A DNA stretch of 64,000 nucleotides, taken from NCBI GenBank assembly GCA_024803745.1, contig JANJXV010000037.1:6287501-6351500 (forward strand), read 5' to 3'. Every line of letters begins with the position of its first letter. The stretch's first letter is position 1. The DNA comes from Megascapheus bottae (taxonomy: Eukaryota; Chordata; Mammalia; Rodentia; Geomyidae). Position numbers and translations under genes: made by a program. This document shows positions 1 through 12,949 of the stretch, in pieces. The notes under the pieces were generated by a model. The model made no database searches. It worked only from the letters and a program-made list of their open reading frames with translations, and was not told the DNA's origin.

Positions 1-196
1 TGGAAATGTGGCTTAGTGGTAGAGTGCTTGCCTAGCCGGCATTAAGCCCTGGGTTTGATTACTAGTATCATATGAACAGAAAAAGCTAGAAGTGGTACTA
101 TGATTCAACTGGTACAATACTAGTCTTGAACAAAAGAAAAAGTTCAGAGATAGTGCTCAGGTTCTGAGTTCAAGCCCCAGGACTGGCAAAAATAAT
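1..196 (+). mobile_element. Type A SINE (ID-like dimer), 5' end at window edge
   Basis: The tRNA-like head TGGCTTAGTGGTAGAGTGCT is an A box and GGGTTTGATTACT is a decayed B box. A second ID-like monomer follows, with TTCAAGCCCCAGGACTGGCA before an A-rich tail. Diverged from the family, so moderately old. Confidence 0.85.
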
Positions 197-228
197 ATCG
201 CATATTGGTGGGTCTTAAAAATTTAAAT

Positions 229-630
229 GCTGCTAAGAGCCAGTGGTTCACACCTCTAGTCCTAGAAATGGAAGAAGACCATGGTTCAAGGCACTCAGAG
301 GTAGAGGAGTTCCTGAGACCTTCTTCTCAATTCATAGTTGTATAGAGTGGCACTTGTCTATCAAGGGAGGTTGAAACTGGGAGGATGTAGTGGTCTGACA
401 GGTTCACCTTGGTCTTTCTGCTTGAATAGAAAAGTCTGTGAGGTTTTATCTCCATACAGGGAAGCTAGCTGTGGTGGAGTGTACCTGTAATCCCAGCCAT
501 GATGGGACAGGAAGGGAGACCCCACCCCTAAAAATTTAGTAAAAAAAAAAAATAGGCGGAAAGCATAATTAGCAGTATTGCAAAACCTAAGTCCCAAAGT
601 TCAAGCCCCAAGTACAGTCAAAAAAAATCC
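229..630 (+). mobile_element. Degraded type B SINE composite
   Basis: Starts with a B1-like half (AGCCAGTGGTTCACACCTCT) and ends with an ID-like right half (GTTCAAGCCCCAAGTACAGT plus A tail). Between them a second B1-like piece (GTACCTGTAATCCCAGCCAT) appears near 482-505, so this is either two overlapping SINEs or one interrupted by another. Boundaries are approximate. Confidence 0.6.
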
Positions 631-760
631 CAATTTTTGAGATCACATTTCATAGATATCAAATCTTTACTTTGTAAAGATCTCCTGAACTTGGCTTCGT
701 TAGTAAACCAGTCTAGATCATCACATCTCTCAAGCTCGATTGTGTTTATGGATAATCTGC

Positions 761-990
761 CAGGCACCTGTGGCTTAGGCTCACACCTGTAATCTTAGCT
801 ACTAAAGAGGCTGATGCCTGAGGGCCAAGGTTCAAAACCCACATAGTCAAATTAACTCTATGAGACTCTTATCTTCAGGTAACCACCAGGAAACAGGAAG
901 TTGAGCTTTGGCTCAAAGTGGTAGAGTGTTAGCCTTGAGCAGAAGAGCTCAGGGACAGTGTCCAAGTCAAGTTCTAGGACCAACAAAAAT
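761..990 (+). mobile_element. Type B SINE (B1-like left, ID-like right)
   Basis: Left half CACACCTGTAATCTTAGCTA with the GAGACTCTTATCTTCAGGTAA linker region cut short here; right half GGCTCAAAGTGGTAGAGTGT through AGTTCTAGGACCAACAAAAA. Confidence 0.85.
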
Positions 991-1082
991 AGAGGTAATA
1001 GGAGAAACAACTACCATGCAAAGAGTGAAATGTGGCCTCAACACCCTTTGAATGTTTAGAAGCATTGATAATAATCGAAGGG

Positions 1083-1215
1083 TTCACATTCATTTTCGTA
1101 TAGAACCTCATATTAAGATCTGGACAGATTAGGGTATTTCCATCTCAGGAAGACTCAGTTACAGAAACAACAAATACTTTGCTTGAGGTGTGCTTGTGCC
1201 CTTGGAAATGATTTC
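1083..1215 (-). mobile_element. MIR relic (weak)
   Basis: Reads like the reverse of the conserved MIR core (ATTTCCATCTCAGGAAGACT in the place of the usual 'cccattttacagatgaggaaact' segment). Heavily diverged. Confidence 0.4.
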
Positions 1216-2168
1216 AACACACTGTAATGAAGGTGAGTTTCTCCTAGGCCCTTGATGCACTTATGTAATGTAAGTGACATAAAAATCTTCCATCTCTAAC
1301 ACCTACAAGCTTTATTAATTAGCAAGTGTAGAAGCTGCCAGATTGTGCTGATCAAATAACAATGGGCAGAAGCTATGCGTTATGCGAGCCAGCATAGATA
1401 TTAACCCAGTCCAAGCTTCTAAAGTTTTGGAATTCACAAACAATTTTTTTTAAATATAGAAAGAATACTCATAAAGAGAATCTCAATATACAGGTTATCT
1501 CCAACTGTTGAGACAAAATTCTAATGAACTCTTCTTTAGTCAAAATCCTGGGGCCAGAAAAATATCAGATTCTGGACATTTTGGGGGTCTGAGATAGTTG
1601 CATAGTTTTCAACCAGTTGGCCATTCCTAATTTAAAAACCTGACATCTGAAATTCTCTAAACTATTAAACTCTTCAAATACAGACATGTGCTCAAAAATT
1701 CACATTTTAAATATAAAAATTTTGTATTGAGTATGATTAATGTAAGGTCTCTCATAGGTATTATTCAAGAAAAAGAAGGGAGTTAAATAAATACAAGGGA
1801 GGTCTATTTCTTAGAAATACGTTCTCTATCCCCGTGACCCACACGTCAATGTCTTAATTACATGTCCCTATATATGTCTCCAAAGGTACAACGATATCAG
1901 TGGTCTACTCATATTTGTTCATGATCTTTGATCATGTCAGGAAAAGAGATTCATGGTCACCAGCTTTGAAAAATGTGCCAGGTTAAACATCAGTGCAGTT
2001 TAGCCTGCTTAAAACAAACAAACAGAAGCAACAATAATAACAACAAACATAGAGATCCTGAGTTCTGAAGTTAAGAATCCTCTTTATTGTCTCAGGTACT
2101 TTTCTCCTTTCTGAACATCACTCTCTTTTGTTGTAATAATTTCTCTAGACTTTTCTTTCACCACCACC

Positions 2169-2171
<3 letters not shown>

Positions 2172-2200
<29 letters not shown>
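2172..2200 (+). repeat. (ATC)n microsatellite
   Basis: About 10 uninterrupted ATC units, preceded by CCACCACCA. Confidence 0.95.
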
Positions 2201-2214
2201 TGAAAAGTACAACT

Positions 2215-2420
2215 TTTTATTGAGTGTTTCTCTATAAGATAATCTATTACTAATCTATATGCTTTGACTCAGTCTTAAGAACATGAATCTCTGTGAAAAG
2301 AGCCATTATATTAACCCCGTTTTAAAGAGGTTGAAATTATCTAGAATTAAGAATAATCAAGAGATGGTAAGGCCTGATATAAATGGAGATTCAGAATCCA
2401 TGTTCTAATCACATTCAGTG
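2215..2420 (-). mobile_element. MIR relic
   Basis: Reverse-strand MIR order is visible: TATTGAGTGTTTC, then ACTCAGTCTTAAGAACATGA, ATTAACCCCGTTTTAAAGAG, GTTGAAATTATCTAGAA and AGATTCAGAATCCATGTTCT. An ancient tRNA-derived SINE shared across mammals. Confidence 0.65.
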
Positions 2421-3993
2421 ATGATGTAGATAACTACATTGGATAATATATTGCCATACTTTAGGAGAAAACATGTACTCAGCTAAAACCCCTAGGTGAA
2501 ATTAGATTAGCATCTCTTTCAGAACTCCTTAGCTTTGAGGACCTGTGAACAATTTTGTCATTTTCTTCTCATTCTCCTCCTTCTCCTTCTCCTTTATCTT
2601 TCTTTCTCACTGCTGTGTTGCAGTTCTGGGCAAATTCCTGGAGCAGAATAGATACTAAATAGTTCTTTATCAAAGGAACAATTGAAAACACTCTGCAGAG
2701 ATAGAAAAATGCATTGCGAAATCTGGGAGCTTGGAGTCAGGGAAACTATATTTACAGAGTAAATTACTTTTAGGCAGAACCATGAAAATAAGCAGAACAC
2801 AGTCTTACATTGCTTAACAATGGGAACACAATCTGTGAAATACACTGTTAGGCAACTTTATCCTTTGAATATCACAAAATATACTCACCTTAAACAGAGA
2901 TCTAGGCTGTACGGTACAACCCATTACTACTACTTCACAAATATGCATAGCATATAACTTTACCAATTATACATGATAGTAACTGTGCACCTACACATAC
3001 CTAACTGTAGACCTGGAACAGATGAAAGACTGGGAGAGTGGAATTTTCAGCTCCATACCTATCTCATGTAGCCTCCATTATAAATGCATCCTTCCATGGT
3101 GCAGGGCAGTACATTCTCTTACACGGGGAACTTTCACTGACTAATAGGAAGCTGTTGTGGCTCAAGTATGAAAGGCTAGTTACTAATTGACAGGCTTTGA
3201 GAGGTGAATGTGTGTTGAGAGCACAGATTTTGTCAAAGAATTGATCCATTGAATAAAATCATAGCTGAGTATCAGAAGATGGAACAAATTGGTAGAAGCA
3301 AATGACAGGAAATGAGCCCCTTATACATGACTTGACCTTGTCCTACTCCTTGATCTCTGCTTCCAGCACAAGTGGTAGATATGTCACTTCCTTTATGTCT
3401 TTTCTGCTACCATGATCACTTTGGCCTCGCTGCCACGGGTTCTACCAAAATTTTCCTCCTTTTAAATCATTTCTGTCAGGTATACAGTCACAGCAAAGAG
3501 AGAGTAAAACTAGCAAAGAAATCTTCATAAAGCACCAGAGAGATGTCTCATTAGCTCTTATTGTCATTCCTAATCAGCTGACACTTCCGTCTGTTTTTCC
3601 CCATTTCTGTCTTCCTATTTTCTGACTAGCTTATTAGAAATCGTGTGTGCAAATTTTAAATTTTCCCTAGATAGCGTCTGGCTTCCTTGCTCACTGGTCA
3701 AAACTTATCTTGTCAATATTTTCAAGATTCTTTTGGATCTGGGCCTCATAAACAGAAACACCCTCTCCAGAATTTTGAATGGATTCTGTCTGAATGCAGA
3801 TGAAAGGCTAGCAAGATAACTCTGATCAGTAAAGAGAGAGGATGAGACAGCTTTCATTTTTAGTCAAGAAGAGACAAGTGCGTTTACGGGAAACAAAAGT
3901 TATTGGTTTGGAGAAAAATAAGATATTGAAAACTTAAAAAGCAAGATGCTATTGTTGTCGATAACATATACCTACTAGGCTTGCTTGTGTTCT

Positions 3994-4093
3994 GTCTCTC
4001 TCTCTCTCTCTCCCTCCCTCCCTCCCTCCTTACCTCTCTCCCTCTCCCTCTCCCTCTCCCTCTCCCTCTCCCTCTCCCCCTCCCTCTCTCCCT

Positions 4094-4144
<51 letters not shown>

Positions 4145-4164
4145 CCCCTCCCTCTTTCTTTTTT
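3994..4164 (+). repeat. (CT)n/(CCCT)n/(CCCTCT)n compound microsatellite
   Basis: About 170 bp of pure pyrimidine with three phases: CT runs, then CCCT, then a 6-bp CTCTCC array, then long CT. It abuts the A-tail end of the minus-strand SINE at 4165, so it likely grew from that SINE's tail. Confidence 0.95.
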
Positions 4165-4343
4165 CCAGTCCTGGAGCTTGAACTCAGGGCCTGAGAAATG
4201 TCCTTGAACACTTTGCTCAAGGCTGGTACTTTACTACTTGAGCCAGAGCATCACTTCTGGCCTTTTCTCTGTATGTGGTATGGAGGAATCAAACTTAGGG
4301 CTTTGTGCATGCTAGGCAAGCACTCTGGCCACACTCCTGGCCG
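4165..4343 (-). mobile_element. Type A SINE
   Basis: Reverse orientation: CCAGTCCTGGAGCTTGAACT, CTACTTGAGCCAGAGCATCA, then the head region GCATGCTAGGCAAGCACTCT. The 3' tail is replaced by the pyrimidine microsatellite to its left. Confidence 0.85.
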
Positions 4344-4344
4344 C

Positions 4345-5696
4345 TAGACTTCTTTCTTTATCCTTCAAAAACGACACAATCTTGCCATTTGGATTTCTCA
4401 AGGGAAACATGCCCATGCATGTGTATGCACGCTCCCATCCAAGCTTTTGACAAACGAAGAAAGACAGTTTCAGCTCAAATCACAACACCAGTGTTCCTCA
4501 AGGAGCAGGGATAAAGCTGAGTTTTGCCTGAAGATCTTGAAGATCTTTTTTTTTTCTCTGCCAAGAACATCCAAATCAATTTGCCTTCCTTCTCTTATGT
4601 TTTGAGTTCTCAGTGCCAACCAAGTAGATCTGGAAACCAATTTCTTCTCGGTGGGTGCTGGCATTGGTAGCTGATCAATGTACTCTGGGCTACATATAAC
4701 CAGGCAGTTTGTCTACTCTCAACAGATGTTCCAAAGGTAGTCCAGATTTGCCATTTTTTCCCTGGCAGCTTCCCTTTCTTCTGTCGTGTTTCCTTGCAGT
4801 GCACAGTGACAGTCTGAAGAGCAGATGTGTTAGACAAGGCTGTTTTTCTATGCTAATTCTCCACTAATGTTTGCTGACTGAAGCCCAGAGTGGTCACTGT
4901 GCATATTTGACACAAAGAAGAAGGAAAAGGAAATTTTTTCAAAACTATCCTTGTGACAACTAGAAATTATGTATATGCTTTCCATTGAAAAGTAAAAATA
5001 AAACATTGTATATCACACTCAAAGCTGCTATGCAGCATATGCAAATAATTGCACGAATAATAACAACATGGTTTTTCTACATCAAAAAACACTAAAATTG
5101 ATCTAATTTACCTTTAAATGTAGCTTTAGATACCCACAATATGCACTGGCCATGGTAAACATATTTTTTAAATGTAATGTGGTATATATCACCAGTTGGT
5201 ACATACATTAATTTTTCTATTGGTTTTCTAAGTTGCCGCCTGGTTTGGGCTATAATAACACAAACAAAAATGCCCGTTTACTATGTTCCTGGAAGGTGAA
5301 AAATATTTTCTACCATGTGGTCTGCTTATCATAGACATAAATTTTCATGGCCGGCTTTGGAAGAAGTGAAGAAGTGAAGTTTTTGCCATTTCACTCATTT
5401 CTTGGGATAATCTCATTTGTAGTGAACAAAAGAGTCATTCGGTTTGCCTGAAGGGAAGAGGGCACAGTATGAGATGGGCACGAACTCAGGCAGAGGAGTG
5501 GACCATTCCAGACCTGAGCCCTCTGCCCCGTCTCCTCTCAGGGACTCTGTGTATCAGAACATCTCTATTTCTCTCTGCCGAACTTCAACATTTCTCCCTC
5601 TACTGCCCTCCTCTCCTCTTCTACTGTGGTTCCAAATTATGAGTGAATCTATCCTTTGCATATTTCCCTGTAAGCACTTTTCACATACATGCAAGT

Positions 5697-5747
<51 letters not shown>

Positions 5748-6749
5748 GGTGAGCCTAAGACTGCTGTTCTGAAACTACTATTTGCTCAATCCCTTTCTCT
5801 TTCTAGATGCCTCCAATACTGGCATCATCTCACTACACTGAGTGTAACTTTAGTATTTAAAATTGTATGGTTTCTTTTAACGTAAAACATAATCTCTTTA
5901 TCCATGCCAAATAACTACTCCAACTGTCACTGAACTAAAGAAGCAATCATCTTTTCCAAAGCTGCAGAAAAACCATACTGTGTTGGGTTTACCAGGCTGC
6001 AGTGTAATACCTCCCAAACTAAGACTTTTAAAAGTGGTGTATAAGAGTAAATGGAGAGAATAGCTCGTTATCTGCCTTTCCATGCCTGCCTCCTACTAAG
6101 TATAGGAGGCGTGTGTGCCTTTGTGTGTCTTTGGGGCATTCCTGAAATGCTGAGCCTAGCTCTTTTTATAGCATTAGGTTTTCCCTCCCATATTGTATCA
6201 CCAATTCTCACTTTCCCGATTCCAACTTTCTAAGGGAGAATTTGATTGGTTTACTTGATTCTTATTCCAAAATTTAGACCATCATTTATACCTCAACCCT
6301 TTACTTGTCTATAGAGTAGAGGGATCACATGTTATGGCATTCCAGTTTCCCATGGCCTAGGGAGAGAGGTGGGCATGACAGCCTTCCATCAGGAATTGTA
6401 CCTAGTATCATTTTGTCTACGAATCTGCAGGAGGCACACATGATAGCAAGCAACATGCTTGAATGTTTAGAAAAATTTAATATACTAATAATAAAGGGGA
6501 AATAAGCCCACCTTTCCTGGTAAGTGAATGTTTCTATGGCAAAAAGATAAGTTTCTCAAATGATCTTGCTTACTAGAGCCATAAAATTAACCTCTTAAGT
6601 AAAGATGCCTAGGGAAACAGTAAAGCAATCTTCATGTTCAAATGTATTTGTGAAATAACTACTTAATTAGCAAGCAATAGCCGATGCCATAGATGCCATC
6701 AGAGAGTTACTTATTAGGAATTATTCCCACAAGGCATGTTTTTTCTTCT
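4345..6749. other. Intergenic, no gene seen
   Basis: Nothing recognised besides the CA array at 5698. A CT/CTG-rich patch just before it (5560-5640) is low complexity and not coding. Confidence 0.7.
5698..5743 (+). repeat. (CA)n microsatellite
   Basis: About 22 CA units without interruption. Confidence 0.95.
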
Positions 6750-6975
6750 AATTTATTTTCTGGTGCTGGTTCTGGGGATTAAACTCAAGGACTGAACTTT
6801 TATGCTCAAGGTTAGAGCTCTACTATTTAAGCTACAGCTCCATTTCCAGGGGATTTTTTGTGATTAATTGGAAATTAGTGTCTTACAGACTTTCCAGGCT
6901 ATCTTTGAACTGCAATCCTCAAAACTCAGCCTCCTGAGTAGCTAGGATTACAGGCATGAACCAGCAGTGGTCCCC
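6750..6975 (-). mobile_element. Type B SINE
   Basis: Reverse orientation: GGTGCTGGTTCTGGGGATTA, CTCAAGGTTAGAGCTCTACT, then the B1-like half CCTCCTGAGTAGCTAGGATT ACAGGC. Confidence 0.85.
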
Positions 6976-7702
6976 CATCTAAAACCAGAGAAGGTAGGGT
7001 ATTTATGCTTTCTGAAGCAAGCGTATGGAAGTCCAAAGGAGAGGGATGGCAGCATCAGAGAAGTCTCCATGATAATAATCTGGGAGGAAGAAGGAAGACA
7101 GACACAGAAGAGCGGCGATGCAGAGACAGACAAACATTTTAAGAGCCCATTAAAATTTTAACTCTATGGGATTTATCCAACAATAAAAACACAGTTTTAC
7201 AGAAATATGTATTGCAAGATAAGAAAATCAATCCAATGTCTATAAATGGAGACAATTTTTAACTAGAGACTTATTCATCTGTGAAATAGAATGGTATATG
7301 AGAATATAAAAGAGTAAGCTATTTTGTTAGAACAAGTTTCTCTAAACCTTAAGTAAAAACAAAGAAATTACAAAAGTGCATATTTGACCATCCTAGTTTT
7401 AATTCCAAAATAACAAATAATGTTTTTTTTGGTGTAAAGACAGAATTTGAAGATATGGTATTAAAATTCTGGTTCAATTATTCATTGCACAGAACAACAA
7501 ATGTGATAACAGCATATATTTTTTCAGCGATGCATAAGATATTTATGTAAAGTGCACAGTACATTTGTGTGGTTCAATAATAGCTCTAGAAATATTAGTC
7601 AAATTGTGATTGAAAAACATCAAAATGGCTATAATGTATTAATGGGTAATTATATGTACAACTGTATTGAATATGTATAAACAAATCTGGAAGTGATCAT
7701 TT

Positions 7703-7916
7703 ATTTTTCTTTTTTCTTTTTTTTTTTTTTGCCAGTCCTGGGCTTGAGCTTAGGGCCTCAGCACTGTCTTTGCACTTTCTCAAGGCTAGAGCTCTACCAC
7801 TTAATCCTCAGCACTACTTCCAGCTTTTTTCTATTTATGTGGTACCAAGAAATCAAACCCTGGTCTTCGTGCATGCTAGGCAAGCACTCTACCACTAGGC
7901 CAAACTCCCAGCCCTT
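7703..7916 (-). mobile_element. Type A SINE with perfect target-site duplication
   Basis: Full-length copy from poly-T (7714-7730) to AAACTCCCAGCCC. The 13-bp direct repeat GAAGTGATCATTT flanks it at 7690-7702 and 7917-7929, showing LINE-type target-primed insertion. Confidence 0.93.
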
Positions 7917-8084
7917 GAAGTGATCATTTTTAAAAACTACAAGTTAACGAATGAGATTAGCAGTCAAAAAGTTCAGTGTTTACTTTGTTTCCATACTGTT
8001 TGATTTGAACTCATTACCCAAAATGCATGCAGTGGTTTTATAATTAAAAAGTTGAACACTTTCTAAAGACAAAAAGTTAAAAGA

Positions 8085-8400
8085 AAAGCCATATAATGAA
8101 TGATTGTTGTCCTTAATGTACTATGTTGTCTCTCATCTCCTTTGCTGTTCCTTGGTTATCTCATATTGGTATAGTATCTCACTTTGTTATCTGATATATT
8201 GAATTTATTTGTATTTGGATATTTGAAATTTGATAGGGAAGGGGGGAAAACCAAGACGGGTGGGGGGTGTGGGGGGGGAGGGAAACGGGTACCAAGACAT
8301 GTGAAAGGGTATCAATGTATGTGAATTAATGCACCTTCTATCTGGCAAATATCATGTAACCCTTTTACTAATTACAATAAAAAAACACACCAAAAAAAAA
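8085..8400 (+). mobile_element. LINE-1 3' end (younger 3' UTR subtype)
   Basis: Begins near GCCATATAATGAATGATTGT, has TGGTTATCTCATATTGGTAT, a G-run block at 8236-8283, ATGCACCTTCTATCTGGCAA and TTACTAATTACAATAAAAAA, then an A tail. It matches the L1 3' UTR after the ORF2 relic at 63.7-64.0 kb, so it is a strongly 5'-truncated L1. Confidence 0.88.
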
Positions 8401-8719
8401 GAAATAAAATTATACCTCAACAGGAGAAAAATACAGCCAAGATAAATCCTTCTAAAATTGACTCCCATGTTCACTGATGGAATGCAAATAGAAAAGAAGA
8501 GGATGATAGTAAAGACAAATGTGGAAGCTTGGACTTTAGTGAGTAAAAGGACAGCTTAGATGCCTAATAGAAAAGGTGGAAGAATTTAGACATAAAGATA
8601 TATGGATCATGTATGCTGTTTTTGGAAGGTAACCTATTGATTACATCACCTTTAACTCCCTTTAAATGAATGAAATAAGTCCTAACAATTTCCACTTATT
8701 TATTTCCCTTATTTGCTTG

Positions 8720-8925
8720 TTGCCAGTACATGTGGTTTGTACTCAGAGCTTCATATAACTTAGCTTATTCATTCACAAGGAGTACCCTACCATAGGAGCG
8801 ATGCCTTGAGCTTTTTTAATTAAAGATGGAATCTTGTGAATTTTTCTGCCCAGATCATCACTAAACCTCAATCCACCAGGTCTCAGCCTATCGAGTACAT
8901 AGAATTACAGGTGTAAATCACTCGG
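8720..8925 (-). mobile_element. Degraded type B SINE
   Basis: Weak reverse match: TTGCCAGTACATGTGGTTTG, CCACCAGGTCTCAGCCTATC and AGAATTACAGGTGTAAATCA. Confidence 0.6.
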
Positions 8926-9038
8926 TGTCTGACTACAATTTTTCATTCTTTAAGTGATGAGAGACAGAGTGTAGAGGATGTGGAGATGAGTTTTTTGGAT
9001 TAGTCCTGCATAATGTGAATCTTTTGTTACCTGTAAAT

Positions 9039-9228
9039 TTTTTTTGCCAGTCCTGGGCTTGAGCTCCAGGCATGAGCACTGACCTTGGGCTTTCTCAAGG
9101 CTAGAGATTTACCACTTGAGCCACAGTACCACTCCCAGCTTTTTTCTATGTATGTGGTACTGAGGAATTGAACCCGGGTCTTCATGCATGCTAGGCAAAC
9201 ACTCTACTCCTAGGCCAAATTCCAGCCC
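9039..9228 (-). mobile_element. Type A SINE with target-site duplication
   Basis: Reverse orientation with TTTTTGCCAGTCCTGGGCTT, GTACTGAGGAATTGAACCCG and CCAAATTCCAGCCC. The direct repeat ACCTGTAAAT flanks it at 9029-9038 and 9229-9238. Confidence 0.92.
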
Positions 9229-10269
9229 ACCTGTAAATATTTTAGATAACCAGAAATCTGATTTTTCGCTCCCCACTCTGTTTCTGTGTTAACCAAGTCA
9301 ATGTGTTATCAAACATCTAAGTTTCTATAAGATTCTGTCAATTAGCCAAATGTTTAGTTACATAGCATTGTGTGTACATCTGGTCTCACATGCATCTAAT
9401 TGATTGATAGAGCTTTCTTGTTTTCTTTCCACATGTTGGGGATCAGGAAAGCACAGCAACTTTCATTTTAACATTTTTACTAATTCAAAGCATACAATCA
9501 GAAGAATGAGCCCTGGAGTTTCAGATTAAACAATACACGGCTGATGGTAAGTAAATACAGATGCTATGCTAAGCCTGCTGACTAAAACCATTTCCAGTCA
9601 AAGAATAGATTCTTTGAGGTAGAGGCAAATATAGATCTTAATTGGATTGCATATTGTTATTGTTGTCATGATAACTTCTGAAATCTGCATTCAAATTGGA
9701 GTCTCTTATTTATGAAGTAGCCTCTTGGCATACCATGCAATAGTAACAACCTGAAAAATAATGTATTCATAAAAGACCAATTCACGTGGTCTATGGAACT
9801 ACATAGACCCTGTACTGAAGTACATTAAAATACAGTCAAGCTATATATAGCATTATAAAATGTACAAAAAATGTAGATTAGGATACAGATGATATATAAA
9901 GATGTAATCCTTCCAGTAGAATATGGTACAATTTAGTTGAGATATAGAGCTGGCAAAGGAGTTAGATTACAATATAGATGAAAGAATTAGACAATATGTG
10001 AGAAAATAGAAGCAACTCTGTAACATATACATAGTGTGATTTAAGTATATATCTAAGAAGTGAACAGACACAGAATTTTATCACCTCATTGGAAAGATAG
10101 CAGCAAGGATGGAGATGAGAAAGTCACAAGGATGATGAACAAAAAAGATTGGGAGAAGACAAAGTACTATTGAAAAAGTTTCACATCTCTCTTCTGCCTG
10201 CTGCATATGATTGGAAATGTAGGGTTGGGATTATTGTGCAAAAAGTCCAAGCCTAAAGACATACACCTA

Positions 10270-10490
10270 TACTTCTGTATAAGTCATACCTATAAACCCA
10301 CTTACCTCTAATGCCAGCTACTTGATAAACAGACAGAGGAAATCAGACCCAGGTTACCCTAGGTAAAATTGGGAATGTCCAGCCAATAAAATAATTAAAA
10401 TAATAAAGGGGCTGGGGGCATTGCTCAAGTGGTGGATTCCTGTCTAAACAGCGTGAGGCCCTGAGTTCAAATCCTCATACCACACAAAGG
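10270..10490 (+). mobile_element. Older SINE ending in an ID-like monomer
   Basis: The clear part is 10407-10487: GGGGCTGGGGGCATTGCTCA, then CAGCGTGAGGCCCTGAGTTC and a B-box-like GTTCAAATCC. The preceding 130 bp (ACCTCTAATGCCAGCTACTT) looks like a decayed B1-like half. Confidence 0.6.
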
Positions 10491-11079
10491 TCACTCTTGA
10501 TGTATCAACTCATGGTACCTTCCTTAACAAATCAAAGAATGTAAGGTTTGCCTGGTCACTGCTGTCTCTGTTCTGTGCCTCCTCTGTCATTCAGCTTCTT
10601 TAAGTTCTACAGCGTGAATTTAACTAGATGAAGATCCCTGTGCTGTCACTTCAGATGTATCCAGCTCTCACTTCATTAGACTGTTCATTTTAAATAGGAA
10701 AAGCATATAAAGCTTTGCACTGGCAGGTCTGGGAAATGGAGAATCACTCCTGTGCCAGTGATCTGACTTACGGGAGTGCTAGGACTAGCAAAAGATTTGA
10801 CCTCATAGAGTACTACTTGCAATGACAGTGAAATACTCCATACAAGCACAGTTTTTAAAAACACTGCAAAGCACAAAATATATCAAAAAAGAACTCAAAG
10901 TCATATAGAGAAGTTACAAAATGATTATGTCCAGGTAACAGCTGCAGGTCACTCAACATGTGGCATCCTCTGAGAACAGATATAAAGGAAAATAGAGATG
11001 CGTAAGTTCAGTCTAAATATTACCCCTCTGAACTTCTGAGCCAGCCTTCTCGAGAATGGTCTCAGAAAGCAGAATAATC

Positions 11080-11220
11080 AGGGGAGGGGGGAGGGGGAGG
11101 GAAACAGGGGCAAAAACATGAGAAAGGGTAGCAATGTTTGTGAAGTAATGTACCTTCTGTCTGGCGAATATAATCTAACCCTTCTATTAATTACAATAAA
11201 ATATATTAAAAAAGAAAAGA
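11080..11220 (+). mobile_element. Ultra-short LINE-1 3' end with 16-bp TSD
   Basis: Only about 140 bp of L1 3' UTR: the G-rich block, then ATGTACCTTCTGTCTGGCGA and TTAATTACAATAAAATATAT with an A tail. The direct repeat AGAAAGCAGAATAATC sits at 11064-11079 and 11221-11236, so both edges are exact. Confidence 0.93.
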
Positions 11221-12949
11221 AGAAAGCAGAATAATCTGTACTTAAATAAGATGGTCACTTAACTAAGATGATCACAACCTTACAAAATAGCTGCAGGAAA
11301 ACATAAATGTTGGCTGATGGAGAGATTTGGGAGGATGGATTCAGTCATAATAAGAGACTCGTGACTGATGTCCAGTAGTAAATGTCTGCAACTAGATGCT
11401 CCACAGGATGGGAAGACAGAGCCAGAAACATTTCACATATTTTTACAGCATCCCTCTCCCCAACCTCCCAAAGAGCCAAATATGCCCAAATTCATGCAGG
11501 TGCTAGTGTATTTCCAAACACCAATGGATTCTCCTATGTGAGAGACTTTTACTCTTGTATTTTTTTTCTTTTTTGATGTTTTGTTCCCCATTTCTACCTA
11601 TAACAACCTATAACCCTACATAGTGGTTTGTTTTATCTCTAATTATTAGTAACAGAAATATACATGAAACAAGTAATGGTACCAGAATTCTGATATGGAA
11701 ACATGCTGGTTCTGTGCTCAGGACAGTGCTAGAATATTCCTTGCATGAGTATAACACAAAGCTAGAATTCTGGGAAATGTAGTTCCAAAACAGCTGTGAC
11801 AATATTTCTTTTATTTTATTGAGGAGAAAACAAGTGTTGTGGTAGATTTCTCCCGTGATATTCTGTTATATACAAGGCTTCCTGATGTCCCCAATAAGCC
11901 CAAGAATGAAAGGAAACAAAGTATTAGTAAATAGTGATATAAAATGTATACCTGAGAAGCTATTGTTGAACCCCATGGTAGATGACCTTCCTAAAGTGAC
12001 ATCAATGGAAATTTTTTGTTCACAGAAGAGCTAGCATGAGCAATTCTATTTCTGTAATTTATGTTTCTTTTACCACAGAGCAGATATAAAGACAACATGC
12101 CTGCAATCATAATACCTACTGCATTATAATGCAGTAGAACACTTCTCTGAGTTTAGGAAAATTTTCAAGACAAGACTTTGATGGATGGATGCCGGCAAGC
12201 AATCGTTTACATAACAGCTGGATTTCCTGCTATTCAGAAGTGTCCCCACCTGCTTCTTCTGATGTCAGTCCATTTCCTATATTCCTCCTCTCTAGTGTTG
12301 ACTGGATCTGAATCAAAATATGCGATCATCTCTAAGTTTTAGATACATTCCGAACAAAATCCAGTTGTGCACATTAGTTTGAAAAAAAAAACAACAGATC
12401 AAACTATTAGTTTTTTGCATAGGCATGTGCATAATGGGAAAAAATAAGAGGAATTATTGTAAGCGATGTACTATGTATATTTCAGTAAAAATTTTGATTA
12501 CAGAAGTCATTGAGCCTTCATTCATCTTCATAAAGACTTAAATTTATTGTTGAATAACTCTTTCTATGTATATCAAATCAGAATAAGCCAAATGGACATC
12601 TGAAAGGGAATTCTTGTATGCATGCAAAAAGTCTATCTGAGGGGCCTTGATTGTAGCTATTAATGAATATCTTGTGTACCAACTAAACTCTTACAGTTTC
12701 ATTGCAGGAAATCTTTGTAAATTATACCAGCCTGAATTAGGAAGGCTCTTGTAATTTGCTAAACAATAAAGGAGATGCTGGAAATTAGAGTTGTATGCAT
12801 ATTGATCCACTGAAACAATCCTAAGACTATAACGCATTCAACTCAAAAACATAGCTGTATGAATATTTCTAATATCACCCTCCTTCCTAACAAGGATGCA
12901 GCAATCATTTGGATAATACATACGTGTTTTATTATTGTTGTTGTTGTTG

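Larger units (their letters stand above)
991..3993. other. Intergenic, no gene seen
   Basis: AT-rich unique-looking DNA apart from the MIR relics and ATC array listed. Contains a pyrimidine-rich run at about 2565-2610. Only short open frames with no recognisable protein. Confidence 0.7.
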
